The position numbers and the translations under genes are program-made. Under the pieces are notes generated by a model. The model made no database searches and had not been told where the DNA came from. It saw only the letters and a list, made by a program, of their open reading frames with translations. Shown one piece after another: positions 38,001-47,254 of a DNA stretch of 64,000 bases (positions within the stretch are counted from its first letter, which is position 1; each line of letters begins with the position of its first letter). This stretch comes from Piscicola geometra. Taxonomy: Eukaryota > Annelida > Clitellata > Hirudinida > Piscicolidae. The DNA lies in NCBI GenBank assembly GCA_943735955.1, contig OX030957.1, positions 5,745,801 to 5,809,800 of the forward strand. The letters are read 5' to 3'.

Positions 38001-38952
38001 TCACCCACTTTTCTTTGATGAAAACCTTTCGCACCTCGGTCTTTCCCTTTCTCAAACCAAACCCTTCGACTGCTGGGTGCTTCTTCGACATGCAAGCTTC
38101 CGAACAAAGATCCCCATCGACCGAAGGAACAAATGATCTGAGACACCTTAAATCATACGTCGACTTTGCCACGCAGCGAGGTTAGACCACCTTTGACGTC
38201 TGCAGATAAGGAAGCTTTCTGCTTTATGTTCTAATCAACATTACCTCCCATTTCCACATGCAATTGATGGATAAATCTTGGGCGCACTTGCAGGCTTGTG
38301 GGGGTCGAATGGGAAGATGCATTTTCTGCCCTGCGCCACCAAGAATTACAAGAGGTCTGTAAGGAGCATCGTCATGCCCGCAGGTGACGAATGACATATA
38401 GCCTATACAGGGTCATAAGAAATAGTATTAATATTCATAAAATTAGCAAAAGTGTAATTCTTCTAATTTATTGAGTCATCAAATCAGTCCATTATTACTT
38501 TTCCACACAAAATCAGTCTCTTATACTTTTTCTCAGACTCCATGTGTTTTTTACACGAAGCAGGGATACCGCTGGAGTTACTTTGGTCAAGGATTGATGT
38601 ATTTACCCACGTTTCAAGGAGCAGCTGCTACATTCTCACGGCCGTTTTTGCTGTTATGTTGGCATTGAGCCTCTTGTCTTTCTTATTCAAGCTCTTTGTG
38701 ACACGCAGTGCTGGAGTGAGAATGATAAAGCAGAGAAGGTTTAAACGAATCAAAATCTCACTGAATAAGAATGAAGGGATGAAGGAGATTAAGAAAAATG
38801 AAATGGTGGAGAGTAAAGTATCGAACACGGAAGAATTTCGAGATGATGTACAAACCGCAGTCGAAAATGAAGACCGTCTGCTTGCCAAACCAGAGCGCAA
38901 GGAATATAATTTTGTAAGAAATAAACAAAACAGTTTTGAAACGAACGTTTGA
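25616..38952 (+). CDS. Large receptor-like protein, five predicted membrane segments (unrecognised)
   Basis: Eighteen exons, mostly phase 1: 25616-25901, 26176-26250, 26391-26426, 26703-26821, 26907-27072, 27260-27392, 27538-~27797, 29491-29532, 29718-30086, 30253-30325, 31909-32552, 33430-33639, ~34960-35115, 35279-35401, 35606-37160, 37225-38180, 38294-38383, 38537-38952. The sum is in frame, about 1,902 aa. The N-terminus is a methionine-rich signal peptide. The ectodomain (~30-1000) has beta-type segments (NGTFFSKHIFLENLL, QWVFQLKAFNI, SVLAWWFRKH), a fourfold Ser-rich ATPSLSSS repeat around exon 7, and a basic lysine-rich stretch in exon 11. Hydrophobic segments lie near 1010-1034, 1110-1137, 1500-1524, 1645-1670 and 1792-1816, with basic cytoplasmic loops (NKRRN, KKSKKRKK) and a charged tail of about 86 aa. 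N-out, C-in topology with one very large extracellular loop (~360 aa) recalls prominins, but I find no diagnostic motif. Exons 7, 8 and 13 have weak or ambiguous borders. Two genes are possible but less likely, given continuous phase. Confidence 0.68.
25998..26085. repeat. Dispersed (AATC)n-TATAGCGC repeat, copy 2
   Basis: Ten or so AATC units, then TTTCTATAGCGCTCTTTCCTCAAATC, lie in intron 1 of the five-pass receptor gene. The last 20 bases match the copy near 55.3 kb almost exactly. Confidence 0.75.
28625..29375. mobile_element. Inverted-repeat element of about 0.75 kb (non-autonomous transposon candidate)
   Basis: The left arm (28,625-28,715) contains GGACGATTC motifs and TAATCCTTCATTCTAAGACGATTCATCCC. 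Its reverse complement matches the right arm (29,285-29,375), which reads TGAATCGTCTTCGGATGAAGGATTATAGGCTGAC. The arms are about 90 bp and imperfect; the interior is AT-rich with no reading frame. It sits in the longest ectodomain intron of the receptor gene. The structure is that of a MITE or foldback element; no target duplication was defined. Confidence 0.6.
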
Positions 38953-39111
38953 TGTTTACGATTGAATTTATATTAAATGTGCTGATATTTTGTGATATAT
39001 TATTAATATGATTAAACATTGAAAACATTTTTTAAACTTTTTTAAAGGCTAATTTTTAAAACTGAGCTGAATCACTGACGCTATTTACAAATATTCAACA
39101 AGGAATATTCC

Positions 39112-39117
39112 AATAAA
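39112..39117 (+). terminator. Candidate poly(A) signal of the five-pass receptor gene
   Basis: AATAAA lies 160 bases after the stop at 38,952 and is followed within 30 bases by a T-rich stretch. The assignment rests on position only. Confidence 0.35.
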
Positions 39118-39638
39118 AAGTGTAAATATTTTTCTAAACAATTTGAACTTAATATTTGTCTCTAGACTGTTGCAAGTTTGCAAACGAGATTGACGCTAAT
39201 GATACACTTTAACATTTTTCTTTGAAAAAAGAAAAATCGTCTACTGATGAAAAAAATGCTTTTTACGAATTATTTTCAGAGCTTCAAAAATATTTTTCCA
39301 CAATTCAAATGGAATTGAATTTCAATCCAATTAAGGTACTCAAGTCTAAAATGAACATATTTTTTTAAATGTCAGATTCCGCTTTTTAAAAAATATTGTT
39401 TCTCCCCTCCGCACTCACACTCAGGGTTTTTATTGAAGTTGAACAAATTTTAAAGACATTTTTATATATTAAAGATAGCTTCAAAATAACGTTTGATAAG
39501 TCGAAATATTTGTTAATCAAGTCATAAGCTGTCAACTATTTATTTGTTAAAATATTATTTTAATAAAAATAAATGTTAAAAAGTCGATTGTAGGCAATTT
39601 AGTAATGATTAGTAGTTCATTTCTTGAGGTTTAATTCA

Positions 39639-39845
39639 TCAACATTTCTTGGCTTTCTTGCTTCTCTTTCGTCTGCTCACCTTCCTCTTCTTCTTGCCAC
39701 CACACCTCGACCTGCTTCGACTTTTACTTCTTTTACTGGACCGTTTCTTGCCACACGCACTTCTCTTCGTTCGCTTCTTCTTTCTGGGCTTGCAACGAGC
39801 CAGCGCAGAGGAAATATCTTCCTCACTCAGTTCAGGGGGAGACAT
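39639..39845 (-). CDS. Protamine-like sperm nuclear basic protein (68 aa)
   Basis: A single uninterrupted frame of 68 codons from ATG to stop. After a short acidic leader (residues 1-16, MSPPELSEED...) the protein is almost entirely Lys, Arg, Ser and a few Cys: 18 Lys, 13 Arg, 13 Ser and 4 Cys in 68 residues, with SKSRSRSR and KKKRKVSRRKR clusters. This composition is typical of protamines and protamine-like proteins that pack sperm DNA; cysteines would allow disulfide cross-links. The acidic leader could be removed on maturation, as in some protamine precursors (inference). A CRE lies about 98 bp upstream. An alternative is the tail exon of an SR-rich or ribosomal-type protein, but no acceptor is needed to explain the frame. 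The lectin-free neighbourhood gives no further clue. Confidence 0.65.
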   Translation of the reverse strand: MSPPELSEEDISSALARCKPRKKKRTKRSACGKKRSSKRSKSRSRSRCGGKKKRKVSRRKRSKKAKKC

Positions 39846-39942
39846 CGTGGAGATAGTAAATTTGTTGAGTAAAAAAGATATTAACTTCTATGATCGAATC
39901 GACCAATGCGTCTAACGGTTTTGAAATAAACAGCTTTTGAAA

Positions 39943-39950
39943 TTACGTCA
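39943..39950 (-). promoter_or_regulatory. CRE-like site upstream of the protamine-like gene
   Basis: TGACGTAA on the - strand, about 98 bases before the ATG. CREM/CREB sites of this type control protamine genes in vertebrate spermatids. Use in this organism is inference. Confidence 0.4.
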
Positions 39951-40734
39951 TCTTACAATTTGAAGCAAAGTAATGTAACTTTATTTTAAATTGTAAAATA
40001 AATTATTATTGGAATTAATAAAATATATAAAAAAAATTTAATGTATTTTAAATATAAAAGAACTTTTAAAGATGTTTCAGGAGGTTTCAGCTGAAAAGAT
40101 TATAACGAACATTTCAACTCAGCCATTCATTTCAAAAAGTAAATATTGACTACCAACTAAATAGCTGTCTTGATATATGACAATCTTCAAATTCTTTACA
40201 ATTTGAAAAAATGATTTTCAAGTTAGAATTGACTTATATCTGATTAGGAAATCTCCTTTAGTACTGCGTGTATCACTCGATCAATGATTCAGTATGATAC
40301 ACTTGGTCGATTGAATTAATTATTAAATGTTAAAATTAATGAGTTATTAAATTTTCCAAGTTTTTTCACACAAAAAATGAATTTTTACAATTTTTGAAAA
40401 ATAAAAAATACAAAAATATTGTGTGGTCAGAATATAGCGGAACGAACTAATCAATTCATCGGCAAAAATAATGATGAAGGGATGAGAAGGGGTCGGTGAG
40501 CGCTTAATTGATTAGCAGAAATAATTTGCAAGCAGTAATCTAAGTTTTATTTCTACGCCCACATAATGTTAAAATCAATAATTAAAGAAGAAGCGATACT
40601 AAAAGCCGTATGAAACTTTTGGTCTAGCTAAAGGTCATGTTGAGCTAACAGCCACATGTCGCCTCGGAAGTTGTATCAAGCCCTCAGCGCCTTCATGGCA
40701 CATAGCCACGCTACCCAACTACCCATTTCACCTA

Positions 40735-40945
40735 CCATTCACTCACTCACCCACCCACCTACTCACCCACCCACCCATCCACCCACTCTATCTAACCACC
40801 CATCTTACCCTACCCTACCCAACTACCTATCTTACTTCACAACCACCCACTCACCCTACCCAACCACGAACCACCCACCCAAACCACCAACCACCCACCC
40901 ACCCAAACCACCAACCACCCACCCAAACCATCCAACCATCCCCTC
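40735..40945. repeat. CCACC/CCAACC-rich simple repeat
   Basis: Imperfect CACCCACC and CCAAACCACCAA units end six bases before the stop codon of the - strand ABHD14 gene, so they would be transcribed as the start of its 3' UTR (as G-rich RNA). The Thr/His/Pro frame that spans them is treated as non-coding. Confidence 0.85.
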
Positions 40946-40950
40946 TCCTC

Positions 40951-43572
40951 CTAGTGATTGAACTTGGAGCAATAATGGTACAGCAGTTTATCCCATTGGT
41001 CCGTTTTGTCCAGATAGGCGGGATGACCAGCACCACTGATCTGCCATATTTCGTGGTTGACCATGTTGCGCAGGTTTGAAACCGCCTGTAAGCCCAGGTG
41101 CTTGTCTTTCGAACCGTAGACTATCAGTACCGGAAGCTGAAGAGGCGATGTAATGGTGGATTATTGATTATTCTTTATTTGTAATGGTGGATTATTGATT
41201 ATTTTTTATTTGTAATGGTGGATTATTGATTATTCTTTATTTGTAATGGTGGATTATTCGTTTAACTGCGTTGTGAAGCGAAATAAACGTAGATGGGGAT
41301 GAAAAGAATAACGATAATAACAAAAATGATACAATTTATAACGGCATAAAAACTTAAATTAAGTTTAAAAGAGCACTTGGCACTGGAAGTATTCCGAGGG
41401 CTCGAAAAGGTCAGTCTGGGTAGGCGCCACAGCAATGAAACCACTCAAGCGGTCAACGCAAGTGTCGGGGATGGGCCGCATGAGGAAGGGCAGACTGAAC
41501 GAACCACTCATCGAGGGGGAGACCAGGATGGGTCGGGATACGTTGAGGGTGGTCAGTAGGGCTGTCATGTACTGCGCCTTCTCACTCTGCTCCAACTTGC
41601 CAGTGCTCAAGCCCCAGCCTTGCAGAGGAATAGTGGTCAGGTGGTGGGGGTGTTAGTGGTTGTCGTGATGATAGTGGTTGCTGTAGAAATTATAACTGTC
41701 TTGTGGAGTGGATGGTAGGAAGTAGGGGAAGGTGGTTGTTGTAGAATGGGTAGTAAGGTGGTAAGTGGTTGTCGTAGATGGCGTGGTTAACAGGTGTTGA
41801 AAAGTAGGATTTAACAAAATTAAAGATAATAAATACGTATCTATGTATACTGTACTCTATCGAAATAGAAAAATAATAATAAACTTGAAATTGTTGAAAT
41901 CCTTCACTGGTTTTGAGCACATGGTAATTAGGTGGAGAATCAATACCGACTGATGCTGCTGTTTATCAAATGCATTGATCGAGTGAAGCTTACTCAAACA
42001 GCAATATTAAAACAAATAATTTAATATTTTTTGGTAATATTGAAATCGTAATATCAAATATTGACGAGAAATAAGTATTACTAAAAACCTATGCGAATGA
42101 TTTTATATAATTGGTTTTTAGAAAATGAAGTTGTAAAAAATAATTTACAACTTCACTCCAGCAGCTGTTCACAAGAGCCTCACTAGCGATTCTAATCAGA
42201 TGCAACATTATTGACCTACCATTACGTGAACTTTTAAGCCTGCGATAAATCTTTCAACGGAAATGCCAGTGTAACGAGTGATCGGGATACTAACAATTCT
42301 ATAAGTCCACTCATCCCATCACTCCCATACTCTCACCTCCATCATAACTACATCACTATCACCATGCTATCCTCCACCTCTAACAACTTAGGTTGTTTAT
42401 GCCTTTGTAAAACTGCAAAGAAACTCACAAACTCCAAACATCCATTCAGTAACCACCCCACAGGCAACACGACAACACACCACACACAACCACCCACCCA
42501 CCAGGCAAGTCGACAGCTATGGCTCGATGTCCCAGGGCAGCCACCAGATGCAGTGATCTCAACTGCACCCACACATCAGAGGTGAAGGACATGCCATGCA
42601 GGAAAAGGAAAGTGTTCTTCCTGTGTGCAGTCGCATGCGCCTCCTCCACCCTCGTTGTTACTTTCTGTGGAGAAAAAATTGCGGCTCAAAGCGAAGTGGG
42701 ATGATGATGATGATGATGATGGTAGTGGTGCCATGGTGAGGATGATGATGTGGTGGTTTATGATAATGATGATGTTGGATGTTGAGGATGGTTATATTTA
42801 TATTTGACTTATATATAGTTTGAATAACTTTTTTGTTGACAAATTTATTGATGAGAAATATAAAAACTAATTTTATTGATTGATTGAAGTTGAAAATGTG
42901 ATTAGAAATATAATTATATTAACTGATGGCACCCATTCATCTGCATTTAGCTTTCGGACTGATAAATTAAATAAACTAGAATATTATGACTAAGATACTT
43001 TTTTTAAGAACTTCGTAAACATGTGGTGTTGGTGAATTCATTGAACCGATCAATAAACTGCAGGCCTTTATTAATGATAACTTATTTGCAATAGCTTTAA
43101 CTGCTATGAAGTTTCTTTAAAATTCAATTAACTTTATAGAAAATATACTTAGTTACAAAACTGAACTTCTGAATATTAAAGGTAAGTCTTTTACACATTT
43201 ATTATATTATTGGTATTTTATGCAATAGAGTTTTTGGTGCAAGTCATCAGTAAAAAAATTTGTTCCCTACATTTTTGTTGAAAACTTTTTTAATCTGAAA
43301 AAACTTTAAAGAATAATTTAATATAAGAATAAGTATACAACCTTTTCATTAACAACAACATCAACGAAAAAGCTGAAATGTTTCACTGATGCTTTCTCTA
43401 GAATTATTTTTTGGGGAACATCTGGAAGCGATTCAGCTATTAAAACATGCTTTGGGGCAGAAGAAATAGGTGTATTGTTGTAGAAGGAAGAATATATAAA
43501 ACAAAAAATAGATATTATGAAAACTAAAAATAAAAGTTTCTTATTAAACCAAGAAAACATTTGTCTTTTCAT
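40951..43572 (-). CDS. ABHD14: ABHD14-type alpha/beta hydrolase
   Basis: Four exons on the - strand with matching phases: 43572-43342, 42664-42502, 41618-41377, 41136-40951, giving 273 aa, the usual length of ABHD14A. Residues ~10-30 form an N-terminal signal-anchor helix (LFLVFIISIFCFIY). The hydrolase fold starts with LFLHGMSF at the oxyanion strand, then AVDLPGWG at the exon 2/3 junction. The nucleophile motif is SPSMSG, the ABHD14 version of GxSxG, with the central Ser as the likely nucleophile. The acid is probably Asp in LIVYGSKD and the base His in GAGHPAYLDK. A membrane anchor argues for the A rather than the B paralogue. The B form has been reported to act as a lysine deacetylase; the substrate of this protein is unknown. 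All catalytic residues are present, so it should be functional. Confidence 0.92.
41151..41254. repeat. 31-bp tandem repeat in ABHD14 intron 3
   Basis: The unit TAATGGTGGATTATTGATTATTCTTTATTTG begins at 41,151, 41,182, 41,213 and 41,244 (the last partial), with one C/T difference. It lies 15 bases upstream of the last ABHD14 exon on the transcribed strand. Confidence 0.9.
42702..42785. repeat. (GAT)n-rich microsatellite
   Basis: Imperfect GATGAT/GGTGGT units in ABHD14 intron 1, about 35 bases upstream of the exon 2 acceptor on the - strand. Confidence 0.75.
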
Positions 43573-44631
43573 TTAATAACTTTTTAAAACATAAAATACT
43601 GGGTCTTTTAAACTTTTTTGTATATATGACATATATATTATATGTGAAAAGTTCAATATGCTTGAAGAAGAATGATGTATCTGTACTAGTAAAACGTTGT
43701 TCAAAACAAAAAATAATCAATTATACTTAATTTTGAAAAATCAATAAAAAGCTTCAGTTTGGTTTTAATTAACCCCCGACTGATCTTTTCAAACTTCAGG
43801 TATTTATAAGCACGACAAAGGTGGATTGTAGTTTCGAATAAGATTTTAGAAATTATATGATGAAAATAAAATTAGTTAAATAGAATTATTTTTCACACTT
43901 TTTAGTAGATATTCGATGAAAATATTTTAGTTTAATTCTAGTTTAATAACAAAAAGTATATTGTCTTAATTTGATAAAGAATAACAGTTTTTAAATCAAA
44001 TATGTTTCTCTTCAGCCATATTTGAAATAGGCGTTCTAAATGGGTAATATTACCCAAAAGCATTCAGAAGAGAAAGATGAGTCAACAGTCTGAATTCTTC
44101 ACATTTATATTGAATATAGCTATTATTTCCTTTGATTAAACTGCTAATTTTTTATTTTAACGATCTCTAATATCTATACAACTATACAAGATGGTTATCT
44201 AGAATTCGACTCATCTAGATCTCAACTCATAAAAATGTAAATTTACATTTTTTCTAAAATAATTAAAATTAAAAACTTAAAAACAGCTTAACGCGTGATT
44301 GCAGACCTGAATGTGCACAATATCAAACGAGTTGACCAATCCATGTGCGCTCTCAATTGCTAGTGGGAAAAAACAAAAAATAAACAAAATAAATAGTTTT
44401 TAAAATACAAATTAAATTTTTGTTAATAATAAAAATTTATGAAAACTTCAGTATTAAATTCAAATGTTAATTTTCCCTTGAGTTCAAGATGAGTCGAGTT
44501 TTAAAGTTGAGAGCATAACGTTAATGGAAATATTTATTAAATTATGAAAAATTATTTTTACGATTATCATGAAAAAATTCAAAAGTTAAAAATAGAACAA
44601 AACTTTTATTTAAAAACCAATATTTCACATT
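43573..44631. other. Divergent intergenic region
   Basis: Spacer between the start codon of ABHD14 (-) and the first supported exon of the EQTPEQT-repeat gene (+). It probably carries both promoters. It contains MITE-like copy 2. I could not identify the first exon of the + gene here. Confidence 0.45.
44195..44510. mobile_element. MITE-like inverted-repeat element, copy 2
   Basis: The left arm AATTCGACTCATCTAGATCTC (about 44,212) is mirrored by TTGAGTTCAAGATGAGTCGAG at about 44,478-44,498; over 23 bases the arms differ at about three positions. The interior resembles copy 1 at 16.2 kb (CACAATAT..ACGAGTTGACCAAT). Together the two define a family of about 300 bp with terminal inverted repeats around CTCGACTCATCTAGA. 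Confidence 0.6.
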
Positions 44632-47220
44632 AAGATCAAAGAAAATTCTCCTGATAAGAAAGCCGAGCTCAAACTTCTCAAAGAATACATTCATAAGCTT
44701 CAAGAAAACAAAAGACTTGAAAAAATAGTAAGAAAAATGGAAGTACCGAAAGGTGAGGGTACTTTTGTAGCAGATGGAAAAGAAGAAAAAATTGAAGGTT
44801 CCAAACAGAAAGATTTAGAAAGTCAAAACGGATTTTCTCTCGTTACAGAACAAAAGCAAACGGAAGTTTCACAAAAGATTCTTGAAAATGTATATGAAGG
44901 AGAGACACCTACCCTAGTCTCAGAAACACTAATTGAAGCACAAGAACAACAAATTAAACAATCACCTAAACAAACAGTTGAACCTATAGTTGAACGGGCA
45001 GTCGAAACCACACTTGAACAAACATCTGAACAAAAAGTTGAACAAACATCTGAACAAAAAGTTGAACAAACATCTGAACAAAAAGTCGAGCAAATACTTG
45101 ATCCAATAATTGAAAAAACACCTGAACAAACACCTGAACAAACACTTGAACAAACATCTGAAGAAACACTTGAACAAACACATGAACAAAGATCTGAACA
45201 AACAGGCGTACAAATATTTGATCCAATAATTGAAAAAACATCTGAACAAACACATGAACAAACACCTGAACAAACACTTGAACAAAAAGTTGAACAAACA
45301 CCTGAACAAAAAGTTGAACAAATATTTGATCCAATAATTGAACAGACACTTGAACAAACAGTCGAAACAACACTTGAACAAACAGTCGAAACAACACTTG
45401 AACAAACACCTGAACAAAAATTTGAGCAAACACCTGAGCAAATATTTGATCCAATAATTGAAAAAACACCTGAACAGACACTTGAACAAACAGTCGAAAC
45501 AACACTCGAAAAAAAACCTGAACAAACACTTGAACAATCGCTTGAACAAACACTTGAACAATCGCACGAACAAACACTTGAACCAACAGTCAAACAAACA
45601 TCTGAACAAACAGTGGAAATAACACTCAAACAAACACCTGAACAAACACCTGAACAAACACTTGAACAATCGCTTGAACAAACACTTGAACCAACAGTCA
45701 AACAAACACCTGAACAAACAGTGGAAATAACACTCAAACAAACACCTGAGCAAACACCTGAACAAACACTTGAACAATCGCTTGAACAAACACTTGAACC
45801 AACAGTCAAACAAACACCTGAACAAACAGTGGAAATAACACTCAAACAAACACCTGAACAAACACCTGAACAAACACTTGAACAATCGCTTGAACAAACA
45901 CTTGAACCAACAGTCAAACAAACACTTGAACAAACAGTGGAAATAACACTCAAACAAACACCTGAGCAAACACTTGAACAAACACCTGAACAAACAGTCG
46001 AGCAAATATTTGATCCAATAATTGAACAAACACCTGAACAAACAGTGGAATTAACACTCGAAAAAACACCTGAACAAACACCTGAACAAACACCTGAACA
46101 AACAGCTGAACTAAAACCTGAACAAATATTTGATCCAATAATTGAACAAACACCTGAACAAACAGTGGAAATAACACTCGAACAAACACCTGAACCAACA
46201 CTCAAACAAACATTTGAACAAACAGTCGAACCAGTATTTGAACCAATAATTGATCAAACACCTGAACAAACACTTGAACAAACACCTGAACAAACACCTG
46301 AACAATCACCTGAACAAACACCTGAACAAACACCTGAACAAACAGTCGAGCAAATATTTGATCCAATAATTGAACAAACACCTGAACAAACAGTGGAATT
46401 AACACTCGAAAAAACACCTGAACAAACACCTGAACAAACACCTGAACAAACAGTCGAGCAAATATTTGATCCAATAATTGAACAAACACCTGAACAAACA
46501 GTGGAATTAACACTCGAAAAAACACCTGAACAAACACCTGAACAAACACCTGAACAAACAGCTGAACTAAAACCTGAACAAATATTTGATCCAATAATTG
46601 AACAAACACCTGAACAAACAGTGGAAATAACACTCGAACAAACACCTGAACCAACACTCAAACAAACATTTGAACAAACAGTCGAACCAATATTTGAGCC
46701 AATAATTGATCAAACACCTGAACAAACACTTGAACAAACACCTGAACAAACACCTGAACAATCACTTGAACAAACACCTGAACAAACACCTGAACAAACA
46801 CCTGAACAAACACCTGAACAAACACCTGAACAAACACCTAAACAAACACCTGAACAAACACCTGAACAAACAACTGAACAAACACCTGAACAAACACCTG
46901 AACTAACACCTGAAAAAACAGCTGAACTAAAACCTGAACAAATATTTGATCCAATAATTGAACAAACAGTTGAAGAAACAGTTGAACAAAAGAATGAAAA
47001 AACAGTTGAACAAAAATTTGAAGAAACAGATGAATTAAGTTTAGAAAACATAGATTTAAATGCCTCAAGGGCTTTTCCACTCACTTCTGTTGCTGCTGGA
47101 GAAGTAGAACTTGCGAAAGAAGCATCTGAAACGGATCTGTTGAAACCCATTGCTGTTCTGCTAATAGGCACTCTCAATTTTTTTGTTGCTTTTGTCAAAT
47201 ATTCTAATAATAATTATTAA
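44632..47220 (+). CDS. EQTPEQT-repeat protein with C-terminal hydrophobic segment
   Basis: One long frame from a probable splice acceptor (CACATTAAG) at about 44,634 to TAA at 47,220. The first ATG is 44,737, but the codons before it look coding (a charged helix, KKAELKLLKEYIHKLQENK), so an upstream exon probably exists. From residue ~60 after the ATG the protein is an array of five-residue units EQTPx/EQTLx/EQTVx (15-bp period). Higher-order blocks are punctuated by IFDPIIEQ about ten times and by longer units of 96-180 bp. There is no Cys, Trp or Tyr in the array. The end is non-repetitive: SRAFPLTSVAAGEVELAKEA, then a hydrophobic run LLKPIAVLLIGTLNFFVAFV and a short tail, suggesting tail anchoring. 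I recognise no family. A stretch of this sort could be a flexible spacer or surface coat. Splicing from within the last 180 bases to the exons at 47,255 is an alternative ending. Confidence 0.65.
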   Translation, partial: KIKENSPDKKAELKLLKEYIHKLQENKRLEKIVRKMEVPKGEGTFVADGKEEKIEGSKQKDLESQNGFSLVTEQKQTEVSQKILENVYEGETPTLVSETLIEAQEQQIKQSPKQTVEPIVERAVETTLEQTSEQKVEQTSEQKVEQTSEQKVEQILDPIIEKTPEQTPEQTLEQTSEETLEQTHEQRSEQTGVQIFDPIIEKTSEQTHEQTPEQTLEQKVEQTPEQKVEQIFDPIIEQTLEQTVETTLEQTVETTLEQTPEQKFEQTPEQIFDPIIEKTPEQTLEQTVETTLEKKPEQTLEQSLEQTLEQSHEQTLEPTVKQTSEQTVEITLKQTPEQTPEQTLEQSLEQTLEPTVKQTPEQTVEITLKQTPEQTPEQTLEQSLEQTLEPTVKQTPEQTVEITLKQTPEQTPEQTLEQSLEQTLEPTVKQTLEQTVEITLKQTPEQTLEQTPEQTVEQIFDPIIEQTPEQTVELTLEKTPEQTPEQTPEQTAELKPEQIFDPIIEQTPEQTVEITLEQTPEPTLKQTFEQTVEPVFEPIIDQTPEQTLEQTPEQTPEQSPEQTPEQTPEQTVEQIFDPIIEQTPEQTVELTLEKTPEQTPEQTPEQTVEQIFDPIIEQTPEQTVELTLEKTPEQTPEQTPEQTAELKPEQIFDPIIEQTPEQTVEITLEQTPEPTLKQTFEQTVEPIFEPIIDQTPEQTLEQTPEQTPEQSLEQTPEQTPEQTPEQTPEQTPEQTPKQTPEQTPEQTTEQTPEQTPELTPEKTAELKPEQIFDPIIEQTVEETVEQKNEKTVEQKFEETDELSLENIDLNASRAFPLTSVAAGEVELAKEASETDLLKPIAVLLIGTLNFFVAFVKYSNNNY

Positions 47221-47254
47221 GAAATTAATAAAACAATAATTAAACTCAATTTAG

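Noticed and set aside
39624..39915. Leu/Phe-rich + strand frames opposite the protamine-like gene
   Set aside because: They arise from Lys/Arg codons read in reverse; the - strand protein has a clear biological composition.
40656..40961. Thr/His/Pro-rich + strand frame
   Set aside because: It follows a CCACC simple repeat and overlaps the stop of ABHD14; there is no conserved or unique coding segment.
44305..44360. Possible upstream exon of the EQTPEQT gene (DLNVHNIKRVDQS...)
   Set aside because: It lies inside MITE-like copy 2, its phase does not fit the next exon, and the similarity to 16.3 kb extends beyond the open frame.
44823..46305. Long antisense frames of 460, 359 and 200 codons opposite the EQTPEQT array
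   Set aside because: They are produced by the stop-free 15-bp repeat read backwards; they have no non-repetitive ends or start context, while the sense frame has unique, coding-like ends.
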